Source: Archangium violaceum Cb vi76
GTDB lineage: Bacteria; Myxococcota; Myxococcia; Myxococcales; Myxococcaceae
Reading direction: 5' to 3'
DNA length: 64,000 nucleotides
NCBI RefSeq assembly: GCF_000733295.1
Contig: NZ_JPMI01000233.1
Span: forward strand, 1-64,000
The position numbers and the translations under genes are program-made. Below are positions 44,106 to 53,618 of this stretch, in pieces. Every line of letters begins with the position of its first letter. Positions within the stretch are counted from its first letter, which is position 1. Below the pieces are notes generated by a model. The model saw only the letters and a program-made list of their open reading frames with translations. It ran no database searches and was not told where the DNA came from.

Positions 44106-45449
44106 TCAGACCTGCCCTTCGAGGGAGGCCGGTGGCTGCTCGGGCCGAGGCCCCTCCACTTCCCGCACCGCCGGCCACAGGTAGCCTCCCAGGCTCACCA
44201 GAGCCATGAGCAGGCCGGAGAGCACGCAGAGCAGCGCCATGCCCGCTCCCGCGCCCGTGCCCACCCAGCCGCCAAACAGCTCCGTCAGGGCTCCGCCCTC
44301 CCTCATGCCCGGCTCCAGGACGTGGTCCGCCAGCGGGCCGGCCAGCAGGGGCGCGAGCGGCACGGCCAGCCACGCCACCAGCCTCCTCGCCGCGAACACC
44401 CGGCCTTGGATGTCCGGCGCCACCTGCGCCTGCCAGAGCGTCTGGTTGCAGGTGCTGCTCACCGCGGCCACCAGCCCGAGCACGAACATCGCCGTGCCCC
44501 ATGCCGGCAGGTTCCGCCCCAGCCCCAGCAGCACCTGGCCGAACAGCCCCGCGATGATCCAGCTCATCAGCACCCCGTGCACCCGGCGCCGGGGTCCTCC
44601 CCATGCGCTCATGAGCACTCCACCCACCACCCCGCCCAGTGCGCCCATGGACTGCACCGTGCCGAAGACGAGCCCGTTGTTCCCCGTGCGCAACAGCAGC
44701 AGCGGCGCCAGCACCGTGAAGCCCATGCCCACCACCATGTTGCCCGCGAACACCACCAGTTGCAGCCCCAGCAGGCCCGGCCGCGCGGCGATGTAGCGGA
44801 AGCCGTAGAGCGACTCCTCCAGCATGCTCCCACGGGCCCGCCGTCCCTCGGCGGTGGCTCGCGGTGCTGGCACGTGCACCAGCAGCAGCGTGCCCACCGC
44901 CACCAGGAAGGTGAGCACGTCCAGCACCAGCAAGCCCCGCAGGTGGATCAGCGGCAGCAGCGCCCCCGCCAGCAGCGGCGCCAGTACGCCCGGTCCCGCC
45001 TCCACCAGCGACATCATCCCGTTGGCCCGTCCGTGCTGCTCCTTCGGCACCATCGTGCTCACCGCCGCGGACCAGGCGGGCCACTGCAGGCTCTGGAAGG
45101 CCCCCATCACCGCGTTCACCACGTACAGGTGCCACGTCTCCAGCCATCCCAGGGACTGCAGCACCAGCATCGTCACCGTGCCCAACCCCGCCCCCAGGTC
45201 GCTCGCCACCATCAGCCACTTGCGGTCGTAGCGGTCCACCAGCACCCCGGCCAGCGGAGACAGCAGCAGCAGCGGCGCCATGTAGCAGGACTGCGTCAGC
45301 CCCAGCGCCGTGGCGCTCCCCGTCCGCTCGTACACCCACAGGGTGACGCCAAACGCCGTCATCTGCGTGGCGAGCACGGACACCACCTGGCCCAGCCACG
45401 CCGCCGTGAAGCCCCTCATGCCGCTCAGTCTCGGAGTCCGCTCAGACAC
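44106..45449 (-). CDS. major facilitator superfamily transporter
   Basis: 447 residues, about 12 membrane helices. The MFS loop 2-3 motif appears as GVLVDRYDRKWLM (GxxxDRxxRK type). The sequence resembles the MdtH/enterobactin-exporter-like drug and siderophore efflux group. GTG 45449, preceded by GAGG at 8 bases, is preferred; ATG 45419 is the alternative and lacks a site. Polar tail at the C terminus. No regulator is adjacent. Confidence 0.88.
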   Translation of the reverse strand: MSERTPRLSGMRGFTAAWLGQVVSVLATQMTAFGVTLWVYERTGSATALGLTQSCYMAPLLLLSPLAGVLVDRYDRKWLMVASDLGAGLGTVTMLVLQSLGWLETWHLYVVNAVMGAFQSLQWPAWSAAVSTMVPKEQHGRANGMMSLVEAGPGVLAPLLAGALLPLIHLRGLLVLDVLTFLVAVGTLLLVHVPAPRATAEGRRARGSMLEESLYGFRYIAARPGLLGLQLVVFAGNMVVGMGFTVLAPLLLLRTGNNGLVFGTVQSMGALGGVVGGVLMSAWGGPRRRVHGVLMSWIIAGLFGQVLLGLGRNLPAWGTAMFVLGLVAAVSSTCNQTLWQAQVAPDIQGRVFAARRLVAWLAVPLAPLLAGPLADHVLEPGMREGGALTELFGGWVGTGAGAGMALLCVLSGLLMALVSLGGYLWPAVREVEGPRPEQPPASLEGQV

Positions 45450-45585
45450 GCTGTTGCCTCGCCGCTCGCATGCCACGAGCGCCACCGGGGGCTCACCTGG
45501 AGTGCTGGCGCGGCCGTACTCTACAAGTCCGGTGCAACACGAGCCAGCCCACCCAGGTCCCTCGAGGCGTTCGACGGGGTGGGGC

Positions 45586-46275
45586 TCACACCGCGTAACA
45601 CGCCTTGCGCGCCACCCAGCGGACCACATCCATCGCGCTGAGCACTCCCACCACCTTGCCTTCGGCGGACACCACCAGCACGCGGTGGACTCTCGCGGCC
45701 GCCATCACCGCCGCCGCCTGGGGCACCGTCGTTCCCTCCCGCACCACCACGGGCGAGGCGTTCATCAACTCGGAGGCCGTGGCTCCGGCGCGCTCGGGGT
45801 GCAGCCTCGGCGTGTCCTCCTCTCCATCCGCGGTCCGCAGCAGGTCCGCCCGGCTCACCACGCCCACCAGGCGCTCGTCCTCGTCCAGCACCGGCACGCC
45901 GCTCACCTTGCGCGTGGCGAACAGCTCCGCCAGCTCCTCGGCGATCACCTCCTCGTCGACGCAGTAGACGTCCTGGGTCATCAGCTCGTCCACGCGGGTG
46001 TGCTCGAGCAGCGGGGACAGCAGCGGCTCGTAGGCGTCGCTCGGAGGAGGAGCAGGCGGCCGCACCTGGGGATGGCACTGGAGGCGCTCGGGCCCGGCTG
46101 CTCCCCGCTGGATGTGCTCCAGGTGTGGGCAGCCTTCGCACGTGTCCAGCTCCACCACGTGGTGGGAGTCCGGACACTTCACCGTCCAGCGGACCTCCTC
46201 CTCGTTCTCGCCGAGCCCGGTCGACACCCGGTGGATGGACAAGCAGGTTTCTTCCGTTTCACGCAGATCCTTCAT
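45586..46275 (-). CDS. two-CBS-domain protein with cysteine/histidine N terminus
   Basis: 229 residues. The N-terminal 70 residues hold a possible metal site (VKCPDSHHVVELDTCEGCPHLEH). Two CBS domains follow (about 93-150 and 165-225): VYCVDEEVIAEELAELF with SGVPVLDEDERLVGVVSRADLL, and VVVREGTTVPQAAAVM with HRVLVVSAEGKVVGVLSAMDVVRW. CBS pairs bind adenine nucleotides and usually regulate a partner. The gene is divergent from the M24 peptidase gene. Confidence 0.85.
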   Translation of the reverse strand: MKDLRETEETCLSIHRVSTGLGENEEEVRWTVKCPDSHHVVELDTCEGCPHLEHIQRGAAGPERLQCHPQVRPPAPPPSDAYEPLLSPLLEHTRVDELMTQDVYCVDEEVIAEELAELFATRKVSGVPVLDEDERLVGVVSRADLLRTADGEEDTPRLHPERAGATASELMNASPVVVREGTTVPQAAAVMAAARVHRVLVVSAEGKVVGVLSAMDVVRWVARKACYAV

Positions 46276-46404
46276 GGGCAGCCTCCCCCCGGCCATGCCG
46301 GGCGCAAGACTTGCGCCTCCGGATGGGCCAGGAAGGAGTTGAGCAAGCCGCGCGCCACCGCCTCGCGGGAGTAACCTGGGGGCCCCTCGTTCCGGAGTCG
46401 CTCG

Positions 46405-47748
46405 ATGACGTTGTTGGACCGTCGTGCAGTCCTCACCTGTCTGCTTGCCCTGAACCTGGCGTGTGCCACGGCCCGCACCGCTCCCACCGGCGCGGAGTCT
46501 CCCCGGCTGCTCTCCTGGTCCCAGCAGCTCGATGTCCGCGAGGCGTGGCTGAAGAAGCGCCATGAGTTGATCCTGCCGATGATGCGCCAGCACGGCGTGG
46601 GCATGTGGATCATCGTGAACGAGGAGTTCCACGATGATCCGCTCACCCAGTACGTGGCGCCGCCGCGGCCCTACGCGGGCATTCGCGATGTCTTCGTCTT
46701 CATCGACGCGGGTGAGCAGGGACTGAAGAAGGTCGCCCTCCCGGCCTACGAGGAGGAGAACCTCGCCCGCTTCTTCGAGGTGCCGCCGCAGACGCGGGTC
46801 TACAAACAGGTGTTGGGTGAGCTCGAGAAGCAATACCGGCCGGCCACCATCGCGCTGGGAATCGGCGGCAGGCGCGCGGTGACGCACAGCCTGACGCGGG
46901 ATGCGTACACGTACCTCGTCGAGGCGCTGGGGCCCGAGGCGGAGGCGCGCTTCGTCAGCGCGGCGCCGCTCATCGAGGAGTACCTGGACACGCGCATCCC
47001 CGAGGAGCTGGAGCACTACCGCACGCTGGTGGTGCTCACGGAGCGGATGGTGAAGCGGGCCTTCTCGCCGGAGGTGGTGAAGCCGGGCGTCACGACGGTG
47101 GGAGACGTGCGCCGCTGGCTCTATGACGAGCTGGGACGGTGGGGCGTGGGCACCTGGTTCCAGCCGGACCTGCGCGTGCAGCGCAAGGGAATGGGCTACG
47201 GCTCGTCGCGGGGCTTCCTCGCGGTGGCGAAGGAGGACATGGTCATCCAGCGGGGAGACCTGCTGCACGTGGACTTCGGCATCAGCTACCTGGGCCTCCA
47301 CAGCGACTGGCAGAAGATGGCCTACGTGCTGCGCGAGGGCGAGAAGGACGCCCCCGAGGGCCTCAAGCGGGCGCTGGCGAACACGAACGCGCTGCAGGAC
47401 GCGATGGTGAAGGAGTCTCGTCCGGGGCGCCTGGCCGGCGAGGTGTACGAGGCGGTGATGGCCACGATGAAGGAGAAGGGAATCGTGCCCCAGGTGTACT
47501 CGCACCCGCTGGGCAACCAGGGGCATGCGCTGGGCGCTTCCATCGACTTCCGCTCGGCCAACCGCAAGGACGAGCCGAGGAAGCTGCGCGAGGGCTCGTA
47601 CATCTCCATCGAGCTCAACACGCGCACCCCGGTGCCCGAGTGGGACGGCGAGGAGGTGTACGTGATGGAGGAGGACCCCGCGCACCTCACCGCCGAGGGC
47701 TGGCGCTTCTTCGTGCCCCGGCAGGAGGCGTACTACCTCATTCCGTAG
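46405..47748 (+). CDS. M24 family Xaa-Pro aminopeptidase-like lipoprotein
   Basis: 447 residues. Lipobox LLALNLAC near residue 20 predicts membrane anchoring. A creatinase N-terminal domain (about 40-190) precedes the pita-bread M24 fold. Metal positions are only partly conserved: DLLHVDFGISYLGLHSDWQ provides two Asp-type ligands, HPLGNQGHALG a His, and SIELNTRTP with YVMEEDPAHL Glu residues. It may act on proline peptides outside the cytoplasm, or be an aminopeptidase relative with altered chemistry. ATG 46405 begins the signal. Confidence 0.85.
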   Translation: MTLLDRRAVLTCLLALNLACATARTAPTGAESPRLLSWSQQLDVREAWLKKRHELILPMMRQHGVGMWIIVNEEFHDDPLTQYVAPPRPYAGIRDVFVFIDAGEQGLKKVALPAYEEENLARFFEVPPQTRVYKQVLGELEKQYRPATIALGIGGRRAVTHSLTRDAYTYLVEALGPEAEARFVSAAPLIEEYLDTRIPEELEHYRTLVVLTERMVKRAFSPEVVKPGVTTVGDVRRWLYDELGRWGVGTWFQPDLRVQRKGMGYGSSRGFLAVAKEDMVIQRGDLLHVDFGISYLGLHSDWQKMAYVLREGEKDAPEGLKRALANTNALQDAMVKESRPGRLAGEVYEAVMATMKEKGIVPQVYSHPLGNQGHALGASIDFRSANRKDEPRKLREGSYISIELNTRTPVPEWDGEEVYVMEEDPAHLTAEGWRFFVPRQEAYYLIP

Positions 47749-47769
47749 CCGCCTCGCGCTCGAGCCCCC

Positions 47770-48960
47770 TCAGCGCGCGTAGATGCGCTTGTGGTCGCGC
47801 GTGCCCTGGTAGCGGAAGCCCTCGCCCGGCGTCTCCTCGGCGGGCTTGTCGTCCAGCTTCTCGCGCGCGGCCATGATGGCCTCGTACTCGGGGATGCTCA
47901 GCGCGCGCCGCTTCTCCAGCAGATTCTCGAGGCCCAGCGCCTTCACCCGCGCCTGCGCCTCGGGCTGTACCACCGCGCTGAAGAACTCCGCGCACGAGCC
48001 GCTGCCGTACGAGAACAGGCCCACCCGCTTGCCCGTCAGCTCCTCGCGCGAGCACGACAGGAGGCTCGCCAGCGCCAGGTACATGGAGCCCGTGTAGATG
48101 TTGCCCACCTGCGAGGGCAGCACGAGGCTCGGGCCCACCAGCCGATCGAAGCTCGCGTCCGGCTCCTTGTCCCCATCCAGCGTGCGCACGTGCCGGTGCG
48201 CCTTGCGCGACATCTTCCCGTACGGCACGTGGTACACGAGCGCCGCGAAACGGTCGCTGTACGCGCCCTCGCCGCCCGCGTCCTCCGCCGCCTCCTGGTA
48301 GGCCCTGTACGCCCCCTCCAGCGCGTCCAGGTAGCACTGCACCGAGTAGTGCCCGTCCACCACCGCGTCCTTCGAGTAGAGCGGCCGCCAGAAGTCCATC
48401 ACGTCCTTGGCGTACGCCCCCGTCTTCCCGGCCTCGAAGGCCAGCAGCTTCGGCTTGTCGGACACCAGCAGGGCCACCGCGCCCGCGCCCTGCGTGGGCT
48501 CACCCGGCGTGCCCACGCCATAGCGCGCGATGTCCGAGCAGATGATGAGCGCCTTCTTCCCCTTGGCGCTTCCCGAGCGCACCCAGTCCATGGCCAGCAG
48601 CAGCGCCGCCGTGCCGCCGTAGCAGGCGTGCTTCGTCTCGAAGACGCGGCAGCGCGTGGACAGCCCCAGCAGGCCCTGCACGTACGAGGACACCGGCTTG
48701 GAGTGGTCCACCGCCGTCTCGGTGCCCACCACCAGCATGCCCACGTCCTCCGCGGTGCACCCGGCCGCCTCCATCGCCATGCGCGCCGCGCGCGCCGCCA
48801 GCGTCACCGTGTCCTCCTCCACCAACGGCACCGCCATCCGCGTCACGCCCAGCCCATCCACGTACTTGCCCGGCGCCACACCGCGCGCCCTGGCCAGCTC
48901 CGCCAACTCCACGTACGTGGGCGGTACCGCGATACCAAGGCTCTCCAGTCCTGCCTGCAT
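47770..48960 (-). CDS. mvaS: hydroxymethylglutaryl-CoA synthase
   Basis: 396 residues. Catalytic Glu81 (VVGTETAVDHSKP), nucleophilic Cys113 (FETKHACYGGTAAL) and His244 (LVYHVPYGKM) match the bacterial HMG-CoA synthase triad. It joins acetyl-CoA and acetoacetyl-CoA to HMG-CoA for the mevalonate pathway, feeding the HMG-CoA reductase in the carotenoid operon. Polyketide beta-branching synthases are close relatives, but no PKS genes are nearby. AAGGAG 7 bases before ATG 48960. Divergent from the antiporter gene. Confidence 0.93.
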   Translation of the reverse strand: MQAGLESLGIAVPPTYVELAELARARGVAPGKYVDGLGVTRMAVPLVEEDTVTLAARAARMAMEAAGCTAEDVGMLVVGTETAVDHSKPVSSYVQGLLGLSTRCRVFETKHACYGGTAALLLAMDWVRSGSAKGKKALIICSDIARYGVGTPGEPTQGAGAVALLVSDKPKLLAFEAGKTGAYAKDVMDFWRPLYSKDAVVDGHYSVQCYLDALEGAYRAYQEAAEDAGGEGAYSDRFAALVYHVPYGKMSRKAHRHVRTLDGDKEPDASFDRLVGPSLVLPSQVGNIYTGSMYLALASLLSCSREELTGKRVGLFSYGSGSCAEFFSAVVQPEAQARVKALGLENLLEKRRALSIPEYEAIMAAREKLDDKPAEETPGEGFRYQGTRDHKRIYAR

Positions 48961-49171
48961 CCAGCACTCCTTCAATTCTTCAGTGGGGGAACACCGAAGG
49001 TTGGGGGGAGAACAGTCTGACCCATCGGCCGGGTGCGTTTCCACCCCCCGCCGGCCCCTTTGTCCTGGTGACAAGGTGGGTGCATGTGGCCTGGATTCGT
49101 GGCCCGGGCTGGGAGCCGGGGCCGAGCCTGTGATAAAGTCAACTCTTTTGAGCTCAAACGGAGTCGAGGGA

Positions 49172-50782
49172 ATGCATTTCGAGCTGGCCTTCGTGCTGCT
49201 CTTCTCCATCGCGACGGCGGTGGCGATCGCGGCGCGCTACTTCAAGTTCCCGTACACGGTGGCGTTGGTGGTGGCGGGGCTGGTGCTGGGGACGGCGCAT
49301 GCGTTCGAGCCGCCGCACCTCACCAAGGAGCTGCTCTTCGCCATCATCCTGCCGGGGCTGCTCTTCGAGGCGGCCTTCCACCTGGAGGCGCAGAAGTTCT
49401 GGAAGAACAAGCTGGCGGTGCACGCGCTGGCGGTGCCGGGCGTGGTGGCGGCCATCGCGCTGACGGCGGCCATCCTCGCGCCGGTGGTGGACGGGCTGCA
49501 CTTCGTGCAGGGCTTCACCTTCGTGCACGCGCTGGTGTTCGCCTCCATCATCGTGGCGACGGATCCCATCGCGGTGGTGGGCCTCTTCAAGTCCCTGGGG
49601 GCGCCCAAGCGGCTGGCGGTGCTGGTGGAGGGGGAGAGCCTGCTCAATGACGGCACGGGCGTGGTGCTCTTCACCCTCATCCTGGGGGTGGCCATGGGCG
49701 GTCAGTTCACCGTGGGCGGCGCGGTGGTGGACTTCGTCCGGGTGGCGGGCATGGGCGCGCTCATCGGCGGCGCGGTGGGCTACGCCGTCGGCCAGGTCAT
49801 CCGGCGGGTGGATGACGCGATGGTGGAGATAACGCTCACCGTCATCGCCGCGTACGGCTCGTTCGTGGCGGCCGAGCACTTCCACTACTCGGGCGTCATC
49901 GCCACGGTGGTGGCGGGCATGCTGTGCGGCAACTGGGCGGCGCACGTGGGGATGAGCCCCACCACGCGCGTGGCGGTGGAGAGCTTCTGGGAGTACCTGG
50001 CCTTCGCGCTCAACTCGGTGGTGTTCCTGCTCATCGGCCTGGAGGTGCAGGTGGGCTCGCTGCTGGCCTCGTGGAAGCCCATCCTCGTGGGGTACGTGGC
50101 GGTGATGGCCGGGCGCGCGCTGGTGGTGTACGGGGTGTCGGCGCTGCTGCGTCCCACCTCCGAGCGCATCCCCTGGAACTGGAGTGCGGTGCTCACCTGG
50201 AGCGGGCTGCGCGGGGCCGTCTCCATGGTGCTGGCGCTGGGTCTGCCGGCGGCCTTCCCGCACCGGGAGCTGCTCGTCAACATGACGTTCGGCGTGGTGG
50301 TGCTCTCCATCATCGTCCAGGGGCTCACCATGGCGCCGCTGCTGCGGCGGCTGGGCGTCACCGGGCTCAAGGACGCCTATCAGGAGAAGTACGAGCTGGC
50401 GCGGGGCCGGCTGGGCGTGCTCCAGGCCGCGCTGGCCGCGCTGGAGGCCATGCGCCGCGAGCGGGAGATTCCCGCGGACGTGCTGGAGCGGATGCAGCGG
50501 GACTACCAGGAGAAGACGGCCACCGCCGAGCAGGAGCTGGCCGCCCTCAAGCAGCAGACGACGCGCTTCCATGAGGAGGAGCACCAGGAGGCGGTGCGGC
50601 GGGTGCTCATCGTGGAGAAGGACGCGCTCCTGAAGAGCTATCAGAAGGGCGCCATCGGCAAGGACGCCTTCGAGCACCTGCTGGCGGAGCTGGACGAGCG
50701 GCTCGAGAAGGCCAAGGCCGCCGAGGGGCACGTCCCCTCCCCGGAGGAGCCTCCCGCCCGCCCGGACGCGGTGGGGACCTGA
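49172..50782 (+). CDS. CPA1 (NhaP-like) sodium/proton antiporter
   Basis: 536 residues. About 12 membrane helices to residue 400 with the CPA1 core ATDPIAVVGLFKSLG and EGESLLNDGTGVVLF, which carry the transport Asp and Asp/Asn residues, and WSGLRGAVSMVLAL in the last helices. A cytoplasmic charged coiled coil of about 130 residues follows, with no RCK domain. It exchanges Na+ or K+ for protons to control internal pH. ATG 49172 opens at the first membrane helix. Confidence 0.9.
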   Translation: MHFELAFVLLFSIATAVAIAARYFKFPYTVALVVAGLVLGTAHAFEPPHLTKELLFAIILPGLLFEAAFHLEAQKFWKNKLAVHALAVPGVVAAIALTAAILAPVVDGLHFVQGFTFVHALVFASIIVATDPIAVVGLFKSLGAPKRLAVLVEGESLLNDGTGVVLFTLILGVAMGGQFTVGGAVVDFVRVAGMGALIGGAVGYAVGQVIRRVDDAMVEITLTVIAAYGSFVAAEHFHYSGVIATVVAGMLCGNWAAHVGMSPTTRVAVESFWEYLAFALNSVVFLLIGLEVQVGSLLASWKPILVGYVAVMAGRALVVYGVSALLRPTSERIPWNWSAVLTWSGLRGAVSMVLALGLPAAFPHRELLVNMTFGVVVLSIIVQGLTMAPLLRRLGVTGLKDAYQEKYELARGRLGVLQAALAALEAMRREREIPADVLERMQRDYQEKTATAEQELAALKQQTTRFHEEEHQEAVRRVLIVEKDALLKSYQKGAIGKDAFEHLLAELDERLEKAKAAEGHVPSPEEPPARPDAVGT

Positions 50783-50812
50783 GACCGTAGGCTCGCGCCG
50801 GGCTCCGGGGTT

Positions 50813-51568
50813 ATGAAGGAGCCCGTGCCCGAGATCGATCGCCTCAGTCCCACGCGCCGGCCGGACGAGCGGCCCGTCATGTACCAGAGCTGGCGCCACC
50901 TGCTCTTCCTGCACTGGCCGCTGCCGCCGGAGGTGATGGCGCCGCTGCTGCCGCCGGGCCTGACGCTGGACACCTTCGACGGCCAGGCGTGGGTGGGCCT
51001 GGTGCCCTTCACCATGCGCGGCGTGCGGCCCCGGGGCCTGCCCGCGGTGGGTTTCCTGTCGGACTTCCACGAGACCAACGTGCGCACGTACGTGCACTTC
51101 CAGGGGAAGGACCCCGGCGTCTGGTTCTTCAGCCTGGAGGCCGCCAATGCCATCGCGGTGCGGCTCGCGCGGGCGTGGTTCAAGCTGCCCTACCAGTACG
51201 CGCGCATGGAGCTCACCGTGGGCGGAGCAGGGGAGTCCTTCGCCTACCGCTCCGAGCGCCTCTGGCCCGGGCCCACGCCCGCCACGTGCGCCGTGCGCTG
51301 CACGCCCCGGGGTCCGGCCGCGCCTTCGACACCGGGGACGCTCCAGCACTTCCTCGTCGAGCGCTACTTCCTCTACTCCACCGCGAGGGGCTCGCTCTTT
51401 CGCGGCCAGGTGCACCACCCGCCCTACCAGGTGCGCGGCGCGGACGCGGAGGGCCTGGACGAGTCGCTCCTGGCGGCCGCTGGCATTCCCCGTCCCGACG
51501 AGCCTCCGATGGCGCTCTTCTCGGAAGGCGTCGACGTGGACGTGTTCAGCCTCCGGCGCGTCTATTAG
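50813..51568 (+). CDS. DUF2071 (YqjF-like) protein
   Basis: 251 residues with the DUF2071 opening SWRHLLFLHWPLPPEVMAPLLP, then DTFDGQAWVGLVPFTMRGVRPRG and FHETNVRTYVHFQGKDPGVWFFSLEA. These proteins resemble acetoacetate decarboxylase in fold; their role is not known. It starts 30 bp after the antiporter gene and may share its transcript. Confidence 0.88.
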   Translation: MKEPVPEIDRLSPTRRPDERPVMYQSWRHLLFLHWPLPPEVMAPLLPPGLTLDTFDGQAWVGLVPFTMRGVRPRGLPAVGFLSDFHETNVRTYVHFQGKDPGVWFFSLEAANAIAVRLARAWFKLPYQYARMELTVGGAGESFAYRSERLWPGPTPATCAVRCTPRGPAAPSTPGTLQHFLVERYFLYSTARGSLFRGQVHHPPYQVRGADAEGLDESLLAAAGIPRPDEPPMALFSEGVDVDVFSLRRVY

Positions 51569-51637
51569 TGCTGCTCGGCGTTTCTCATGGGTCGTTGGGG
51601 TTACGTCCGGTGCTCATGGTCCCATCCAGGGTGACGC

Positions 51638-52108
51638 TCAATCTTCTTCGTCGGGCAGGAGCGCGAGCAGCAACTCGTCGTCGGGCCCGCGCGGGAGCCA
51701 TCCGGGAGGCGGCGGTGTGGCGAGCAGTGAATCGCCTGCCTTGTCAACGCGCTCCTTATGGGGTTCAGGAGCGCAGGCAAACCATGTGCCGAGCGCCACG
51801 GCAACCTTGAGGCGGTTTTCGTCGTCCAGCACGGCCGGCCAGCCATTGGGGAGACGCTGAGACAGTTCACGCACGAGCAGGCTGCGCACCAGACGCGTGA
51901 CCTGCTTGCGCCGCTTCGCTTCGGCCAGCAGTCCGCCGAATACCTGCACGCCCGCGAGGTCGTCCGGCCCCAGCTCCTCGGCCAGCGCCACCAGCGAAGT
52001 GGTGGGGCGCGCCTCGGCGAAGGCGGTGAGCGAGTCGTAGCCCCGCTCGCGGACTCGCTCGTACAAGCGCACCTTCCAGTTACCCTCCCAGGAGCGTCCG
52101 TCGGTCAT
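51638..52108 (-). CDS. putative immunity protein for SitA-like toxin, copy 2
   Basis: 156 residues, same length as the protein at 7261-7731 and similar along its whole length, with blocks VRLYERVRERGYDSLTAFAEARPT, AEELGPDDLAGVQVFGGLL and LLALLPDEED conserved; the middle (RELSQRLPNGWPAVLDDENRL) differs most. It begins 3 bp after the toxin stop. Since its toxin copy has lost the nuclease module, it may act as an orphan protector against other strains or be relaxing. Function is inferred from the pair. Confidence 0.7.
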   Translation of the reverse strand: MTDGRSWEGNWKVRLYERVRERGYDSLTAFAEARPTTSLVALAEELGPDDLAGVQVFGGLLAEAKRRKQVTRLVRSLLVRELSQRLPNGWPAVLDDENRLKVAVALGTWFACAPEPHKERVDKAGDSLLATPPPPGWLPRGPDDELLLALLPDEED

Positions 52109-52111
52109 CGC

Positions 52112-53290
52112 TCATTTCCCACGACAGCGGACGAAGTTCATCGGGATGTCGTAGAACCTCATGCGATCCGCGACGACCTCCAGGATCGTGTTCCGCGTCA
52201 ACATCCGGCCGGCCTTGGACTCAGCGAGGACGCCCGCGCGCACCAACTGGCGCATCATCTCCACCCACTCGGCGGAGACGACCATCCGCGTCCCCATCAT
52301 CACCCCGTTGGGGCCCACCATGAGGCCCACGCCGAGCGTGACGGGCGCCGCCGCGCGCAGCGCGGGCAGTGTGAACTTCAGCGCCGACAGGAGGGTGAGC
52401 GCCTCCATGGATTCCTTCAACACCAGCGCCGCCTCGAGGACTTTCGCCCCCTTGTTCATGTCCTCGAGGAGCGCGGCGAGCTCGCGCGTGAGGTGGCCCA
52501 CCAGGGCGGGCATGTCCCGGGCCGCCGCCTCCACCTGCTCTGGCTCCAACGAGGAGAGCGCCGTCATGGCGGGCTCCAGCATCTTCCGCCAGCCGTCCAT
52601 CCTCATGAAGAGCGCCTCCACGCTATTGAGGCGCCGGGAGAGTGCCGCGTCGGTGAGGGTGAGGAAGTCAACCCATACGGCCAGCAGCATGGAGCCCATC
52701 ATGGCGGCCTCCAACCGTGGGCAGGCCAGGCGCAGCAGGGCGAGCTGCATGTCCGGGTCCTCCACCTGCGACGCCTCGGCGGCAAGGTCCGTGGCGGCGG
52801 CGAGCTCGGCGTCAATCCACCGCAGTTGACGTTCGCCGTAGTCGACGTAGCGGACGAAGATGCCATTGCCCACGCCGGCGATGCCCAGGTCGCTGGCCTC
52901 GAGTCTGGAGAGCTCGCCGGAGAGGCGGCGCGAGGAGGCGGACACCTCGCGCAGGGCGCTGAGAGAGGCCAGGTGGGTCGCGAGGGCGCTCTGCCACCCA
53001 GTGGCGTCGGAGCCGTCTGGGCCCGCCGCGGCCACCGCTTCCCGGGCGCCTCGGCGGCGGTGCAGCCGCTCCGGAGACTCGGGCTCAGGAGAGGGGGGCT
53101 GGGAGTCGCGGGTGGGCGGAGGCTCCTCGCCCGGCCCTCCGGCCACCGCGGGCCCGGTGGCGCCTTGCGGGGAGTAGTGAAGGCTTCGCCCCAGCCCAGG
53201 TGGTGGCGTCAGCGACACACAGGCGTTGGACAGGAGTGCCAGGAAGAGCAGCAGCCCCGTCCCCCTCGCCCCTGACGAGTCAGCGCGCAT
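52112..53290 (-). CDS. SitA-like lipoprotein, nuclease module deleted, copy 2
   Basis: 392 residues. Lipoprotein signal LLLFLALLSNAC. It retains a long helical middle (about 130-270, with ELAAATDLAAEASQVEDP and LNSVEALFMRMDGWRKML) that copy 1 lacks, and the shared block ESMEALTLLSALKFTLPALRAAAP. After EMMRQLVRAGVL it jumps straight to AESKAGRMLTRNTILEVVADRM, skipping the roughly 119-residue segment that in copy 1 holds both HH motifs and GGNW. The frame is kept. It therefore should not cut nucleic acid. ATG 53290 follows a GGTGG site. Confidence 0.75.
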   Translation of the reverse strand: MRADSSGARGTGLLLFLALLSNACVSLTPPPGLGRSLHYSPQGATGPAVAGGPGEEPPPTRDSQPPSPEPESPERLHRRRGAREAVAAAGPDGSDATGWQSALATHLASLSALREVSASSRRLSGELSRLEASDLGIAGVGNGIFVRYVDYGERQLRWIDAELAAATDLAAEASQVEDPDMQLALLRLACPRLEAAMMGSMLLAVWVDFLTLTDAALSRRLNSVEALFMRMDGWRKMLEPAMTALSSLEPEQVEAAARDMPALVGHLTRELAALLEDMNKGAKVLEAALVLKESMEALTLLSALKFTLPALRAAAPVTLGVGLMVGPNGVMMGTRMVVSAEWVEMMRQLVRAGVLAESKAGRMLTRNTILEVVADRMRFYDIPMNFVRCRGK

Positions 53291-53504
53291 GGTCCACCCC
53301 CAGACCCATGGATGCGAAGGCGCCCGGGCGCAGCGCGCCCATGCCTTCCGGAAACAGCAGCGCCGGTCCAGAGGCTTCAAGGTGCGTGAGGTAGCGCCAC
53401 CTTCCACCCGGGGATGCGGACTGTGGTGGCTCTGTTTTCCCGGCGGGCGGATCTTGCGGCGCTTCCGCCCACGACAGCAGCAGCACCAGCCGTGTCACCG
53501 TCAT
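53280..53504 (-). CDS. small secreted-type protein upstream of toxin 2
   Basis: 74 residues, MTVTRLVLLLSWAEAPQD followed by a proline-rich stretch and WRYLTHLEASGPALLF. A strong GGAGG sits 6 bases before ATG 53504, and the 3' end overlaps the toxin start by 11 bp, so it looks translated and coupled. It may be the shortened remnant of a larger signal-bearing partner gene, since the hydrophobic start fits a signal peptide. No family recognised. Confidence 0.4.
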   Translation of the reverse strand: MTVTRLVLLLSWAEAPQDPPAGKTEPPQSASPGGRWRYLTHLEASGPALLFPEGMGALRPGAFASMGLGVDHAR

Positions 53505-53618
53505 CCGCGCCTCCGATGGATGACGCCCATTCTAGCGACTGCTTCGGCAAATCAGCTTGCAGCAGAGGTGAAAAGGTAGCGTGTGCTTCTGGAGGACGGC
53601 TCGCGGGTCTTCGCCCAG

